The notes: a model not told the origin generated them from the sequence alone. A DNA stretch of 64,000 bases from Streptomyces sp. ISL-96 (GCF_018614035.1 NZ_JAGGPA010000027.1:62001-126000), one strand, 5' to 3'; shown: positions 33,890-43,198, counted from the first letter of the stretch. Numbers and translations: made by a program.

Positions 33890-34330
33890 ATGTCGTCCCT
33901 GCCTGTTGGTCACGCAGAACGTGCACAAGCCATCGAACGCCTGAAGGCAGCGCATGCCGACGGCCTGTTGGATCATGCCGAATGCGAGCAGCGGCGCCGC
34001 CAGGCCATGCAAGCCCGTACGCAAGACGAGCTGCGCCCGCTCCTGGCGGACCTGACCGGTCATACGACCGGTATCGAGCCGCCGGCTGCCACGCGTCTCG
34101 CCTCGGTACGTGACCGCATAGCCGACTGGCTGGTCAGGGCTCTCAGACGCGCGGTGTTCTGCTGGCTGCCGCCTCCTGGAGGACGCCGATTACGGGCTGG
34201 GGCGTCGCTGGGGCGAGCTACCGTGTCCGGGATGGCGGCCCGTCCTGCTGCGGATCGTGGTTCGCAAGATCACTGTCCGAGTGGGCGGCGTTCCTTCCCG
34301 CGCCCTCGTCCGTCGCCGGGCGCTTGCTGA
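33890..34330 (+). CDS. DUF1707 (SHOCT-like) domain protein
   Basis: A 146-aa frame behind AAAGGAGG. Residues ~5-55 (ERAQAIERLKAAHADGLLDH, then AECEQRRRQAMQARTQDELRPLLADL) match the DUF1707 helical domain found at the N-terminus of many actinobacterial membrane proteins. After that comes an amphipathic helix (RIADWLVRALRRAVFCWLPP). The rest, from about residue 95, is low-complexity and overlaps the end of the antisense membrane gene (34218-34330), so the true product may be shorter or truncated. Confidence 0.7.
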   Translation: MSSLPVGHAERAQAIERLKAAHADGLLDHAECEQRRRQAMQARTQDELRPLLADLTGHTTGIEPPAATRLASVRDRIADWLVRALRRAVFCWLPPPGGRRLRAGASLGRATVSGMAARPAADRGSQDHCPSGRRSFPRPRPSPGAC

Positions 34331-34946
34331 GCCGGGACGCGCCCCACACCAGAGTTCCGGTCAGCAGCAGAAGCGTGAGCGGATAGAAGACCGGGCGCAG
34401 CGGGATCAGCACTGGCAGGAGCGCCGCGGCGGTGCCGCTGCCGAGGACGAGCAGGAAGGTCGGTACGCAGCAGGCGAATCCCAGCAGGAACGCCGGGAGC
34501 ACGGCGAGCAGCCGCGCGTACCGGGTCCGTCGGCAGGAGGCCGCCTGCAGGGCCGCGAGCCCGGCGACCGCGACATTGGACCCCACCAGCGCGGCCACGA
34601 TCGCGCCGAGCAGCAGGTTGAGCGGGCTGAGGAACACCGCCACGTGCTGAGTGGGATGCACCGCGAGCACCGGCTCGAACAGGTACGGAGCACGGGCTTG
34701 GAACAGCTGCTCCCAAGCGGTCTGGAACACCGGGACGCCCGTGAACCGGCCCGAGGCCGACACCACCAGATCACCGATGGACGCCAGGTACGCGAGCAGC
34801 ACCACAGCGGCCGCGACCAGCCCGACCCGCCGGTGGCGACGGACGGCAAGGGCGGCGAGCACGCGGCGGGGAGTTACCACGGTGGCGGTCACTGTGGCGT
34901 CCCAGGCGTCGCCGACCCTGGCGACGGCCGCTAGCGCCCTGTTCAT
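34218..34946 (-). CDS. Integral membrane protein, co-transcribed with DUF3179 gene
   Basis: A 242-aa protein with about five or six transmembrane helices (VGLVAAAVVLLAYLASIGDL, VFLSPLNLLLGAIVAALVGS, LLAVLPAFLLGFACCVPTFL, PVFYPLTLLLLTGTLVWGA) and a hydrophilic tail. FACCVP with paired Cys in a membrane helix is notable. Its ATG overlaps the stop of the DUF3179 gene (34943-34946), so they are coupled. Family not recognised beyond small actinobacterial membrane proteins. Confidence 0.75.
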   Translation of the reverse strand: MNRALAAVARVGDAWDATVTATVVTPRRVLAALAVRRHRRVGLVAAAVVLLAYLASIGDLVVSASGRFTGVPVFQTAWEQLFQARAPYLFEPVLAVHPTQHVAVFLSPLNLLLGAIVAALVGSNVAVAGLAALQAASCRRTRYARLLAVLPAFLLGFACCVPTFLLVLGSGTAAALLPVLIPLRPVFYPLTLLLLTGTLVWGASRLSKRPATDEGAGRNAAHSDSDLANHDPQQDGPPSRTR

Positions 34947-35968
34947 TGCCGCACCTGGGTGTTCGGGTAGAACGCGTACCACGCGAACCACATGGAGTCG
35001 AGGAAGTCGGCCGGCTTCCACTGGTCGCCGACGCGCTGGAAGACCCGAGCGGTGTCGAGCTGGTCGTCCCATCGCGCGACCACCTCTGTACCTCCCACTG
35101 TGGCCTGCACGGTCTTCGCCTTGCGGACGAGGTCCTTGTGGATCGCAAGCCGCTGCTCACCGGCCCGTACGCCGATCACGACGTCCTTGTCCGGGAGGCG
35201 GTCGTTCATGGTCAGCACCGGGAAGAGCGTGCCTCCTTCGACGTAGTAACCGCTCTGTCGCGGGTAGGAGCCGTACGGATCGCTGCCGTAGTTGCGCAGG
35301 GCGCCGGTGTCGGTGGACAGCACGCGGGTATCGGGATGTGCGGCCCGCCAGTCCTTCCAGGTGCTCCACACCAGGGGGACGGTGTCCAGCCGCTGCCCTT
35401 TGAGCGGTCCGCTGATGGCGGTGCCGAGCAGCTGCGGCCACTCAGAGCCGGTCTGCCGGTCGTACATCAGCAGGTTGGAATTGACGAGTTTGCCAGTGGT
35501 GCCGAACGTCAACTCAGGTATGCCGGGCGGGCTTGAGAACCCGATCACCGTGCCGGTGAGCGGGCAATACGTGACCGCCAGCGGCTCTCCGGCCACGGTG
35601 TCGTTGACGATCTCGTGCCACACCAGCACCTGCTGGGGGTACGCCCGGAACTCGCCGCGGTACTCCAGCCCGAACACCGGCTCGTCGTCCTTGAGGAAGT
35701 CCGCGTCCCGTGCCGGGACGAACTTCGGCCGGTCGACGGAGGGGATCCCGTCCTGGCCCGGACCGCCGGAGACCGCGGCGCCGGCCAGTGTCTCCAGCGA
35801 TGGATCCTGACCGGGCTGCACAGCCGGGGGCGAGTCGGCGGGGCGGTCGGAGATGGCCTGCCAGCCGACAAAACCTCCGCCCAGGAGCAGGCCGATGAGC
35901 CCTCCGATTACCCCGGCCCCTTTGAGGACCTGCCGACGGTTGCGCTTGGGACGCTGCTGGCCGTTCAC
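34943..35968 (-). CDS. DUF3179 domain protein, membrane-anchored
   Basis: A 341-aa protein. A basic start with twin Arg (PKRNRRQVLKGAGVIGGLIG) leads into a hydrophobic anchor; the rest is exported. DUF3179 signature: VFGLEYRGEFRAYPQQVLVW, EPLAVTYCPLTGTVIGF and SEWPQLLGTAISGPLKGQRL, ending FAWYAFYPNTQV. Function of the family is unknown; the conserved TYCPLT Cys suggests metal or redox chemistry. It is the first gene of a two-gene operon behind an ECF-type promoter at 36014-36040. Confidence 0.88.
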   Translation of the reverse strand: MNGQQRPKRNRRQVLKGAGVIGGLIGLLLGGGFVGWQAISDRPADSPPAVQPGQDPSLETLAGAAVSGGPGQDGIPSVDRPKFVPARDADFLKDDEPVFGLEYRGEFRAYPQQVLVWHEIVNDTVAGEPLAVTYCPLTGTVIGFSSPPGIPELTFGTTGKLVNSNLLMYDRQTGSEWPQLLGTAISGPLKGQRLDTVPLVWSTWKDWRAAHPDTRVLSTDTGALRNYGSDPYGSYPRQSGYYVEGGTLFPVLTMNDRLPDKDVVIGVRAGEQRLAIHKDLVRKAKTVQATVGGTEVVARWDDQLDTARVFQRVGDQWKPADFLDSMWFAWYAFYPNTQVRQ

Positions 35969-36013
35969 CGGACATCACCCCTGACCACGCCCGGATACGA
36001 GTGATGTTCAGGG

Positions 36014-36040
36014 AACCCGCCGGCCCGCGTCCACTCTTCC
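36014..36040 (-). promoter_or_regulatory. ECF (SigR-type) promoter site 3
   Basis: Minus strand GGAAG (rc 36036-36040), 19 bases, GTTCCC (GTT = rc 36014-36016), 46 bases before the DUF3179 start at 35968. Confidence 0.65.
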
Positions 36041-36365
36041 CCTGGACCCTCTGTTCTTGGAAGGCACGCATCCGCGCTCTGATTGAGCTGCCGTACGCAC
36101 ACCAAGAACCGTTGGTACTCCAGGGAAGTGAGCAGGTCGCTGCAGCGGTGGTGTGCGGCTACGAGGAACGGCCGGGTAACAGCAGCTCGAACGCCACCAC
36201 CGGGCTTGAGCCCGGCGCGCCAGCTTCTGTACGCCGGACGGGTCACACGAATTGCCACGTCATTCGGGCTGCTCCGTAGTGGAGGAAGGTGGCCGAGGAG
36301 GCACTTGGCTACGCACCCGCCCCCGTCCGGCCCGGGCAGGGCGATCCCGGCCGCAGGAGCCCACG
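36041..36365. other. Intergenic region upstream of lipoprotein gene
   Basis: About 325 bases with no gene that I can support. The right part carries a GGAAGG (36285) but no GTT at the right distance, so it was not called an ECF site. GCAGGAG at 36353-36359 is the ribosome site for the next gene. Confidence 0.4.
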
Positions 36366-36908
36366 ATGAAGCACACCTCCAAGGCGAGAACAGCGGCGAT
36401 CACCGTTGCGCTGATCGCCGCTGTCTGCAGCGGATGCGGTGATGACGACGAGGAACCGGTCCCGCCCGCCTTCGTCCCGACCACGCCAACGAGTACCGGT
36501 ACCGCAAGCCCCGGAGGTGCAGCCACTGTGGCTGCGCGCTCCAGCAAGCTCGGCCGGATCCTGGTCGACGGGAAGGGCCGGACTCTCTATCTGTTCGAGG
36601 CCGACAAGTCGGAGAAGTCAACCTGCTCCGGCGCATGCGCGCAGGCCTGGCCGCCTCTGACCACCTCCGGCAAACCAAAGACGGCCCAAGGCGTCAAGCC
36701 GGACCTGATCGGCACGAGCCCCCGGGACGACGGCAGCACAGGAGTCACCTACAACGGCCACCCGCTGTACTACTACCAAGGCGACAAGAAGCCCGGCGAC
36801 ACGAACGGACAGGAACTCGACCAGTTCGGCGCCGAGTGGTACGTGCTCAATGCGGACGGCAACAAGGTCGAAGGTAAGGGAACAGGTGAAGACGGTGGCG
36901 GCTACTGA
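36366..36908 (+). CDS. Secreted lipoprotein of the COG4315 repeat type
   Basis: A 180-aa lipoprotein. The signal ends in a lipobox (AAVCSGCGDDDEE), followed by a Pro/Thr linker. Two related repeats follow: LGRILVDGKGRTLYLFEADK with CSGACAQAWPPL, and TGVTYNGHPLYYYQGDKKPG with QFGAEWYVLNADGNKVE. This is the repeat pattern of COG4315 secreted proteins of unknown function, which are common in actinobacteria. The family includes redox-linked members, and the CxxxC in the first repeat fits that. Confidence 0.85.
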   Translation: MKHTSKARTAAITVALIAAVCSGCGDDDEEPVPPAFVPTTPTSTGTASPGGAATVAARSSKLGRILVDGKGRTLYLFEADKSEKSTCSGACAQAWPPLTTSGKPKTAQGVKPDLIGTSPRDDGSTGVTYNGHPLYYYQGDKKPGDTNGQELDQFGAEWYVLNADGNKVEGKGTGEDGGGY

Positions 36909-36943
36909 CCCGGTCCTGACGGGCAGTGGCTTGATTGGAGTGC

Positions 36944-38794
36944 TCATTGCGACCGGCTGCTGTTGGGATGGGGCGGTGCGCCATGGGCCTGGTCGATGGC
37001 GGCGGCCGCGTTGATCAGTCCGATGTGGCTGAAGGCCTGCGGGAAGTTGCCGAACAGTTCACCGCTGCGCGGATCGATTTCCTCGGCGAGTAGCCCCAGG
37101 TCGTTGGCAAAGCCGGCGACGCGGTCGAAGAGGGCCTTCGCGCGGTCGGGGTGACCGGCTTGGGCGAGGGCGGAGGCGAGCCAGAACGAGCAGAGCGCGA
37201 AGGCGCACTCCTTGCCGGTGAGTCCATCGACGCTTGGATCCCCGGTTGTCCGGTAGCGCAACACCATCTCGTCCTCGGTCAGCTCCCGGGCGATCGCCTC
37301 GATCGTCGCGTACATGCGCTCATCGTTGGCCGGCAGGAATCCGTACAGCGGCATGAGCAGGGCGGCGGCGTCGAGCTCGTCGGAGTCGAACGCCTGGGCA
37401 TAGGCCTGTCGGCGGTCGCTCCAGCCCCGTTCGAGCACCGCCGCGCGGATCCGGTCCCGTTCTGAAGACCAGGATTCGGTACGCGCGTGCCGGCCCAGGC
37501 GTGGGGCGAGCTTCACCGCGCGGTCGAGCGCCACCCAGCACAACACCTTCGACGACAGGTGATGGCGCGGTTCGCCACGCATCTCCCACATGCCGGCGTC
37601 CGGTTCCGTCCAGCGGCGCGCCGCAGTGTCTGCCAGCTCTGCGGCGAAACGCTGGATTTCCGGGTGCAGCTGTCCGAGCTGTTCCCTGTACAGGTGCAGA
37701 GCGTTCAGCAGTTCGCCGTAGAGGTCGAGCTGGCTTTGCGCCCATGCGGCGTTGCCGGCCCTTACCGGGCGGGAGTCCCGCCATCCGCGAAGATGGGGAA
37801 GTACGCGCTCGGTCAGGTCGTGCTCGCCGCCGACGCCGTACATGCACTGCAGCGACGATTCCGCTCCGGCGCTTCCGCCTGCGGAACTGGTCATGAAGGA
37901 GACGAAGTCAACCGCCTCGTCGGGGCACGAGCCGTGGTAGAGCGCCTCCAGGGTCAGGCTGGCGTCGCGGATCCACGCGTAGCGGTAGTCCCAGTTGCGC
38001 ATCCCTCCCACGGTCTCCGGCAGGGAGGTCGTCGGTGCGGCGACGATGGCGCCGGTCGGGCGGTACGTCAGCCCCTTGAGCACCCGGGAGGACAGCAGCA
38101 CCAGGTCGTGGTGCGGGCCCTGGTAAATGTCATGCTCGGCTTCCCAGGACCGCCATGCTTCGACGGTGTCCGTGATCCGTGCCGTCACCCGCTCGGGAGC
38201 GGTCGGCTCGGGTGGGGCTACTTCGGGGGGTGCCCACACGAGGGAGAAGCCGAGTCGCTGACCGGCTGCCACTCGTAGCCTGGCGCGGGCACAGGCTTCG
38301 CCCGCCTCCAGCGGGACGGGGGAGCGCACGGCGATCTGGTTGGGCCCGCCGAACGTACGTGCCCCGCCGTCGGTGAGGCGCAGGAGCGGACGTACCAGCC
38401 CGTACTCGGGGCGTGGCACCAGGTCGATGTCGAACTCGACCTCGCCGAGCAGCCCCTCGATCTCGCGCAGCAGCTCGTGTGGTGGCCGCAGGCCCAGATG
38501 GTGGCCTCGCTGGCCTTCGGCGACGGCGAGCGCGTCGCGCAGACGCGCTGCGCCGGTGGCGGTAGTGAACGTGGTTTCGATGACGAGGGTGCCCGGCAGG
38601 TAGCGGCGTCGCACGTCGAACCGCCCTGTCGGGGTGATCGACCAGTGACCGGCTTCAGGGTCGAGCAGGCGCGCGAACAGCGCCGGGCTGTCGAAGCGCG
38701 GGAGGCACATCCAGTCGATGGAACCACGCCGGTCGACCAGGGCGGCGGAGCTGCCGTCGGCGAGCATTCCGTAATCGGCGATTCGAGTGGACAT
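36944..38794 (-). CDS. Glycoside hydrolase family 15 protein (glucoamylase/trehalase-like)
   Basis: A 616-aa protein. It starts with the GH15 N-terminal beta-domain pattern IADYGMLADGSSAALVDRRG followed by SIDWMCLPRFDSPALFARLL. The catalytic (alpha/alpha)6 barrel has GGMRNWDYRYAWIRDASLTL, with the first acid in the WIRDAS region, and LLAEEIDPRSGELFGNFPQA near the end with the second acid. Enzymes of this group hydrolyse alpha-linked glucose, often trehalose in actinobacteria. It starts two bases after the SDR stop, so it is the third gene of a leftward operon starting at 40137. Confidence 0.93.
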   Translation of the reverse strand: MSTRIADYGMLADGSSAALVDRRGSIDWMCLPRFDSPALFARLLDPEAGHWSITPTGRFDVRRRYLPGTLVIETTFTTATGAARLRDALAVAEGQRGHHLGLRPPHELLREIEGLLGEVEFDIDLVPRPEYGLVRPLLRLTDGGARTFGGPNQIAVRSPVPLEAGEACARARLRVAAGQRLGFSLVWAPPEVAPPEPTAPERVTARITDTVEAWRSWEAEHDIYQGPHHDLVLLSSRVLKGLTYRPTGAIVAAPTTSLPETVGGMRNWDYRYAWIRDASLTLEALYHGSCPDEAVDFVSFMTSSAGGSAGAESSLQCMYGVGGEHDLTERVLPHLRGWRDSRPVRAGNAAWAQSQLDLYGELLNALHLYREQLGQLHPEIQRFAAELADTAARRWTEPDAGMWEMRGEPRHHLSSKVLCWVALDRAVKLAPRLGRHARTESWSSERDRIRAAVLERGWSDRRQAYAQAFDSDELDAAALLMPLYGFLPANDERMYATIEAIARELTEDEMVLRYRTTGDPSVDGLTGKECAFALCSFWLASALAQAGHPDRAKALFDRVAGFANDLGLLAEEIDPRSGELFGNFPQAFSHIGLINAAAAIDQAHGAPPHPNSSRSQ

Positions 38795-38796
38795 GG

Positions 38797-39657
38797 CTAG
38801 TCGAACCTTGGGTAGAGCGTCATGCCGCCATCGACGAACACCGTCGAGCCGACGATGTAGTCCGCCCGCTCGGAAGCGAGGAACGCCACGACGCCCGCGA
38901 CATCCGAGACGTTGCCCCACCGCCCCAGCGGGATCTCATCCTGGACCGCCTTGCGCCGCTGTGGGTCGGCGACGACGTCCTGGTTGATCGGGGTCTCGAT
39001 CGCCCCGGGCGCCACGGACACCACCCGGATGCCGTACGGGGCGAGTTCGCGCGCGATGCTCTGGGCGAACATCCGTTGTCCACCCTTGGACGCGCAGTAG
39101 TGGGAGTACTCCGCCCAGGGGATCGTCTCGTGGACGCTGGTGATGTTCACGATCGTGCCGCGTGAACCCCGCTCCAGCATGATCCGTGCCGCCTCCCGAG
39201 AGCACAAGAACGTGCCGGTGAGGTTGACGTCGATGACCTTCTGCCACCACTCCAGCTCCATGTCTACGAGTCGGACGGGGCGTTCGATGCCAGCGTTGTT
39301 GACCAGAAGGTCGAGGCCGTCGAACGCGTCGGCCGTTAGGGCGAACGCGCGCCGCACCTGCTCCTCCTGCGTGACGTCCATGGGCACGCTGATCGCCTTG
39401 CCACCGGCTTTCTCGATCTTCTGGGCCATCGCGTCGGCGACCTTCGAGTCCCCCAAGTGGTTGATCGCCACGGAGGCGCCGTTGGCGGCAAGCTGATAGG
39501 CGATTGCCTGCCCGATTCCGGAGTCAGCGCCGGTCACCAGGGCTTTGCGGCCGTCCAGCAGCCGTGTCTCGGGTGGCTCCATCGCGAACACGTCAGCCGC
39601 GGGGGTGCTGCTCACAGCGGTCTCCCAGTCATTCCGGCGGCGAGTACGTGAGCCCAT
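38797..39657 (-). CDS. SDR family oxidoreductase (glucose 1-dehydrogenase-like)
   Basis: A 286-aa classical/extended SDR. The coenzyme motif TGADSGIGQAIA, NNAG in DLLVNNAGIERP, and the catalytic YxxxK in YSHYCASKGG are present; it ends YIVGSTVFVDGGMTLYPRFD. The ATG follows directly on the stop of the upstream membrane gene (TAA-ATG), so they are coupled; a GTG at 39615 is a less likely start. With GH15 downstream, glucose released there could be a substrate; that is inference. Confidence 0.9.
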   Translation of the reverse strand: MGSRTRRRNDWETAVSSTPAADVFAMEPPETRLLDGRKALVTGADSGIGQAIAYQLAANGASVAINHLGDSKVADAMAQKIEKAGGKAISVPMDVTQEEQVRRAFALTADAFDGLDLLVNNAGIERPVRLVDMELEWWQKVIDVNLTGTFLCSREAARIMLERGSRGTIVNITSVHETIPWAEYSHYCASKGGQRMFAQSIARELAPYGIRVVSVAPGAIETPINQDVVADPQRRKAVQDEIPLGRWGNVSDVAGVVAFLASERADYIVGSTVFVDGGMTLYPRFD

Positions 39658-40137
39658 TTACACAAGGGCGGCGTAGAGCAGGGCGACCACCACGCCGTAG
39701 ATCAGGTGACCCACGAGCAGGCCCATCGGTGTGCCCTTGCCGTATCCGATCCCCATGAACCCGGGAGCGCCCAGCCGGAAGCCGTCGCCGGAGCCGCGCA
39801 TCCGCGGGTGGACCTCGCCCATCATGGGCATCGCGATCACGCCTACCGCCAGGCCGTGGATCAAGCCGACCACCAGGCCGGCGAGCCAGCTGGCCGAGCC
39901 GGTCCAGTGGAAGACAGCGGCGTAGATCAAGCCGAAGACCACGGTGCCCATGACGACAAAGTGGATCACCGTGCCCACTGTGCGTGCGCGGCGTTCGTCT
40001 CCGGTCATCATTCCGCCGGTGATGAGCGCGATATCCATGGACGTCATTCCCATGGCACGGCCCATCATCATCGCGGCCGTCATGGCGACGGTGCCCACCA
40101 AACCGGCCAGCAGCGCCGGGCCAACTGCAAACTCCAT
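39658..40137 (-). CDS. Small membrane protein heading SDR-GH15 operon
   Basis: A 159-aa membrane protein: MEFAVGPALLAGLVGTVAMT, then Met-rich helix AAMMMGRAMGMTSMDIAL, with three further helices and an EVHPRMRGSG loop. I do not recognise the family. ATG 40137 sits 54 bases after the -10 of ECF site 4. Met clusters suggest metal contact but no clear ligand set is present. Confidence 0.72.
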   Translation of the reverse strand: MEFAVGPALLAGLVGTVAMTAAMMMGRAMGMTSMDIALITGGMMTGDERRARTVGTVIHFVVMGTVVFGLIYAAVFHWTGSASWLAGLVVGLIHGLAVGVIAMPMMGEVHPRMRGSGDGFRLGAPGFMGIGYGKGTPMGLLVGHLIYGVVVALLYAALV

Positions 40138-40190
40138 TGCCCTCAGCCCTCTCGTCCAGGGGGCGGGGATATCACACCCCGCACGGTGGG

Positions 40191-40217
40191 AACCCGGTGT
40201 GGGCGGCGCTGACTTCC
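40191..40217 (-). promoter_or_regulatory. ECF (SigR-type) promoter site 4
   Basis: Minus strand GGAAG (rc 40213-40217), 19 bases, GTTCCC (GTT = rc 40191-40193), 54 bases before the start at 40137. Confidence 0.65.
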
Positions 40218-40341
40218 CCGACCAGCGCAGTCGTCGACATTCTCGGCGAGCACGGCGGCGCCGCTGCCCGCCGATTGATTCCTCTGGTTGCCGCAGTCCG
40301 GCACGAGCACCACGGCCCGCTTGTCCGTGTTGCTTCGCTTG

Positions 40342-40362
40342 ACCCTGCCCCTGGGGCACGGT
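40342..40362 (+). promoter_or_regulatory. CueR-like operator 3 (second copA)
   Basis: Plus strand TTGACC (40339-40344) overlaps a 21-base dyad with arms ACCCTGCCC and GGGCACGGT (one mismatch), followed by CTAGGC. It points to the second copper ATPase, 260 bases downstream. The long leader between them holds only a six-codon ATG frame (40391-) and no clear secondary structure. Confidence 0.75.
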
Positions 40363-40622
40363 TCTAGGCTCGTACGGAACCCGCGGGAAGGATGTCTCGG
40401 ATGGTGCGGTAAGGAAGGAAATATCTTCCGGGGCTCGAGATGGGCAGAGGCAGCTGAGCCGACGGCGGGGTGGTCATGCGTTCTGCGGCGGGAGTTCCCA
40501 CGCTGGGGACGGGTACCTGATGGTGACGTCGTCGTAAACAGTCACCCTTCGGATCAAGACTTGACGGCCGCGGTCGAGGAAGGCACATGTACAGGGCGGC
40601 GGGTCAGCCCGGAAGGAGTGCC

Positions 40623-43148
40623 ATGAGCGCAACCGACTTTGGGGTTCTCATCGGAGCCGCCGGGCTGATCGCGCTGCTTGCCTGGTTCTTCCTGGGGCCC
40701 AAGAAGACGCGGGTGGCCGAACTCCAAGGTGGTGTCCAAGAGATTGGGATCACGGTGAAGGGCGGGTACTCACCGAATCTGATCCGCGTACGCCAGGGAA
40801 TCCCCGTGCGTCTGATCTTCGACCGGCGGGAGAGCGGCGAGTGTACGTCCCGCGTGCTCTTCCCCGACTTCGCTCTGGCCAAGTCGTTGCCGGCGTTCGG
40901 CAAGGCCACCGCAGAGTTTGTCCCCCACAAAGCGGGCCGGTTCGGCTTCGCCTGCGGGATGAACATGGTGCACGGCACGCTCATCGTCGAGCCCGCCGAC
41001 GACGGGAGGGCAACCATCAGGGAACCGGCCGTCGGCGAGGAGGAACAGCCGGCCGAAACCGCTGTACCTGGCGGTGCCAGGGCGGAGGACGGTGAGGCCG
41101 CTGCGCGGCGCGCGGAGATCGCTGATCTGTCGCGGCGGGTGATTCTCGGGGCGATTCTGTCCGCTCCGGTGGTCGTGGTGGTCATGCTGCACGAGCTCTT
41201 CGCCGTTGCTGTGCCGGACGTACTCCTCAACCACTGGGTGCAGTTCGCGCTCATCACGCCGGTGATGTTCCACACTGGCTGGCCGATCCACCGGACGGGG
41301 TGGCTGGCCTTGCGGCACCGCTCTGCCGAAATGAACGCGCTGATTACCCTGGGGACCTCCGCGGCGTACGGCTACAGCCTCCTGGTCACGGTGGTGCCCG
41401 GCCTGCTGCCCGCAGAAGTACGCGATGTCTACTACGAGGCCGTCGGCGTCATCCTCACCTTGATTCTCCTTGGCCGTCTGGTCGAGGCGAAGGCAAAGGC
41501 GGGCACCGGACAGGCGATGCGCGAGCTGCTGAACCTGCAGGCCAAGACTGCCCGGGTGGTGCGGGACGACGCGGAGGTGGAGGTGCCGGTCGATGAGGTC
41601 GCGCAGGGCGATGCCGTCGTAGTGCGCCCCGGCGAGAAGGTGCCCGTCGACGGCCGGGTCATCGACGGCCGCTCCACCGTGGATGAGTCCATGGTGACCG
41701 GGGAGTCGATGCCGGTGACCAAGGGGCCTGGCGACGACGTCGTGGGAGCGACCATCAATCAGACCGGCGTCTTCCGTCTGGAGGCGACCAGGGTGGGCGC
41801 GGACACGCTGCTTGCCCAGATCATCCGGCTGGTCCAGCAAGCACAGGCGTCCAAAGCGCCCATTCAGCGGATCGCGGACCTCGTCGCCGGCTACTTCGTA
41901 CCCACCGTCGTCTTCATCGCCATCGCCTCGTTCGCCGTGTGGTTCGTCATAGGGCCTTCGCCGGCCCTGACACTGGGACTGGTCGCCGCCGTGGCGGTGC
42001 TGATCATCGCCTGCCCCTGTGCGCTCGGTCTCGCAACGCCGCTGTCCATCATGGTGGGCACCGGCAAGGGCGCAGAGGCCGGCGTCCTCATCCGCTCCGC
42101 CGAGTCGCTGGAGACGGCTCACCGGCTCGACACGATCGTGCTGGACAAGACCGGGACGATCACCAAGGGCGAGCCCGCGCTGACCGACGTCGTCCCGGCG
42201 GACGGTTTCGCCGAGGAGGAGGCTCTTCGCCTGGTCGCCTCCGTCGAGCACGCCTCCGAGCACCCCCTCGGCCAGGCCATCGTCCGCGGCGCGGCCGACC
42301 GGAACATCCGCCTGGCTGAGGTGACCGACTTCGACTCGGTCACCGGCCAGGGCGTCACGGGCACCGTCGACGGCCGCCGTGTGCCGGCGGGGAAGCCCAG
42401 TCTGCTCACCGAGGCCGGTATCGATACGGAACCGCTTCAGGGGGAGGCGGAGCGGCTGGCCGCCGAGGGCAAGACCGCGGTATTCGCGGCGGTGGACGGG
42501 CGGCTGCTCGGCGTGATCGCGGTTGCCGACACCCTCAAGGAGGACTCGCCCACTGCCATCGCCGAACTGAAACGTCTCGGCCTGGAGATCATCATGATCA
42601 CCGGTGACAACCGGCGTACCGCCGAGGCCATCGCTGCGGAGGTGGGAATCCGGACGGTCCTGGCCGAGGTGCTGCCGGAGCACAAGGCCGACGAGATCCG
42701 CCGCCTGCAGAATCAGGGTGGACGCGTCGGCATGGTGGGGGACGGCATCAACGATGCCCCGGCACTGGCTCAGGCGGACGTGGGCTTCGCCATCGGCACG
42801 GGGACCGACGTGGCCATCGAGGCGGCCGACATCACCCTTGTCTCCGGCGCCCTGAGCGGCGTGGTCACCGCGGTAACCCTCAGCCGGGCCACCCTGAGAA
42901 ACATCCGCCAGAACCTATTCCTGGCCTTCTTCTACAACTCCGTCGGCATCCCGCTGGCCGCGGGCGTCCTGTACCCCTTTACCGGATGGCTTCTGAGCCC
43001 GATCATCGCCGCCGCAGCGATGGCTTTGTCGTCCCTGTCCGTCGTTGGCAACGCCAACCGCCTCCGCGCAGTTGCCGCTCGGTCACTACTCCCGGTCGCA
43101 CTGCGGTCTGTGGAGGGAAAACCCTCCGTCGGGATGCCTGCTTCGTGA
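40623..43148 (+). CDS. copA: Copper P-type ATPase with N-terminal cupredoxin-like domain
   Basis: An 841-aa P1B ATPase. ATG 40623 has AAGGAG upstream. Instead of an HMA domain the N-terminus has a short helix (LIGAAGLIALLAWFFL) and a cupredoxin-like domain at ~40-120 (GGYSPNLIRVRQGIPVRLIF, then ESGECTSRVLFPDF and RFGFACGMNMVHGTLIVEP) with Cys/Met ligands. The ATPase core has the CPC site ACPCALGLATPL (about 463), DKTGTITKG (about 507), EHPLGQAI and GDGINDAPAL. A cupredoxin-type sensor or donor domain is unusual for this family. The gene stands under its own CueR-like box. Confidence 0.93.
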   Translation: MSATDFGVLIGAAGLIALLAWFFLGPKKTRVAELQGGVQEIGITVKGGYSPNLIRVRQGIPVRLIFDRRESGECTSRVLFPDFALAKSLPAFGKATAEFVPHKAGRFGFACGMNMVHGTLIVEPADDGRATIREPAVGEEEQPAETAVPGGARAEDGEAAARRAEIADLSRRVILGAILSAPVVVVVMLHELFAVAVPDVLLNHWVQFALITPVMFHTGWPIHRTGWLALRHRSAEMNALITLGTSAAYGYSLLVTVVPGLLPAEVRDVYYEAVGVILTLILLGRLVEAKAKAGTGQAMRELLNLQAKTARVVRDDAEVEVPVDEVAQGDAVVVRPGEKVPVDGRVIDGRSTVDESMVTGESMPVTKGPGDDVVGATINQTGVFRLEATRVGADTLLAQIIRLVQQAQASKAPIQRIADLVAGYFVPTVVFIAIASFAVWFVIGPSPALTLGLVAAVAVLIIACPCALGLATPLSIMVGTGKGAEAGVLIRSAESLETAHRLDTIVLDKTGTITKGEPALTDVVPADGFAEEEALRLVASVEHASEHPLGQAIVRGAADRNIRLAEVTDFDSVTGQGVTGTVDGRRVPAGKPSLLTEAGIDTEPLQGEAERLAAEGKTAVFAAVDGRLLGVIAVADTLKEDSPTAIAELKRLGLEIIMITGDNRRTAEAIAAEVGIRTVLAEVLPEHKADEIRRLQNQGGRVGMVGDGINDAPALAQADVGFAIGTGTDVAIEAADITLVSGALSGVVTAVTLSRATLRNIRQNLFLAFFYNSVGIPLAAGVLYPFTGWLLSPIIAAAAMALSSLSVVGNANRLRAVAARSLLPVALRSVEGKPSVGMPAS

Positions 43149-43198
43149 TGGGCGGGACTGGTCACCGAGGACTCGCAGGTACGGGCTGATCGCGCGCC

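Noticed and set aside
40370..40385. GGAACCCGCGGG downstream of CueR box 3 as a tenth ECF site.
   Set aside because: No GGAAT/G at 18-20 bases on the correct side in either orientation.
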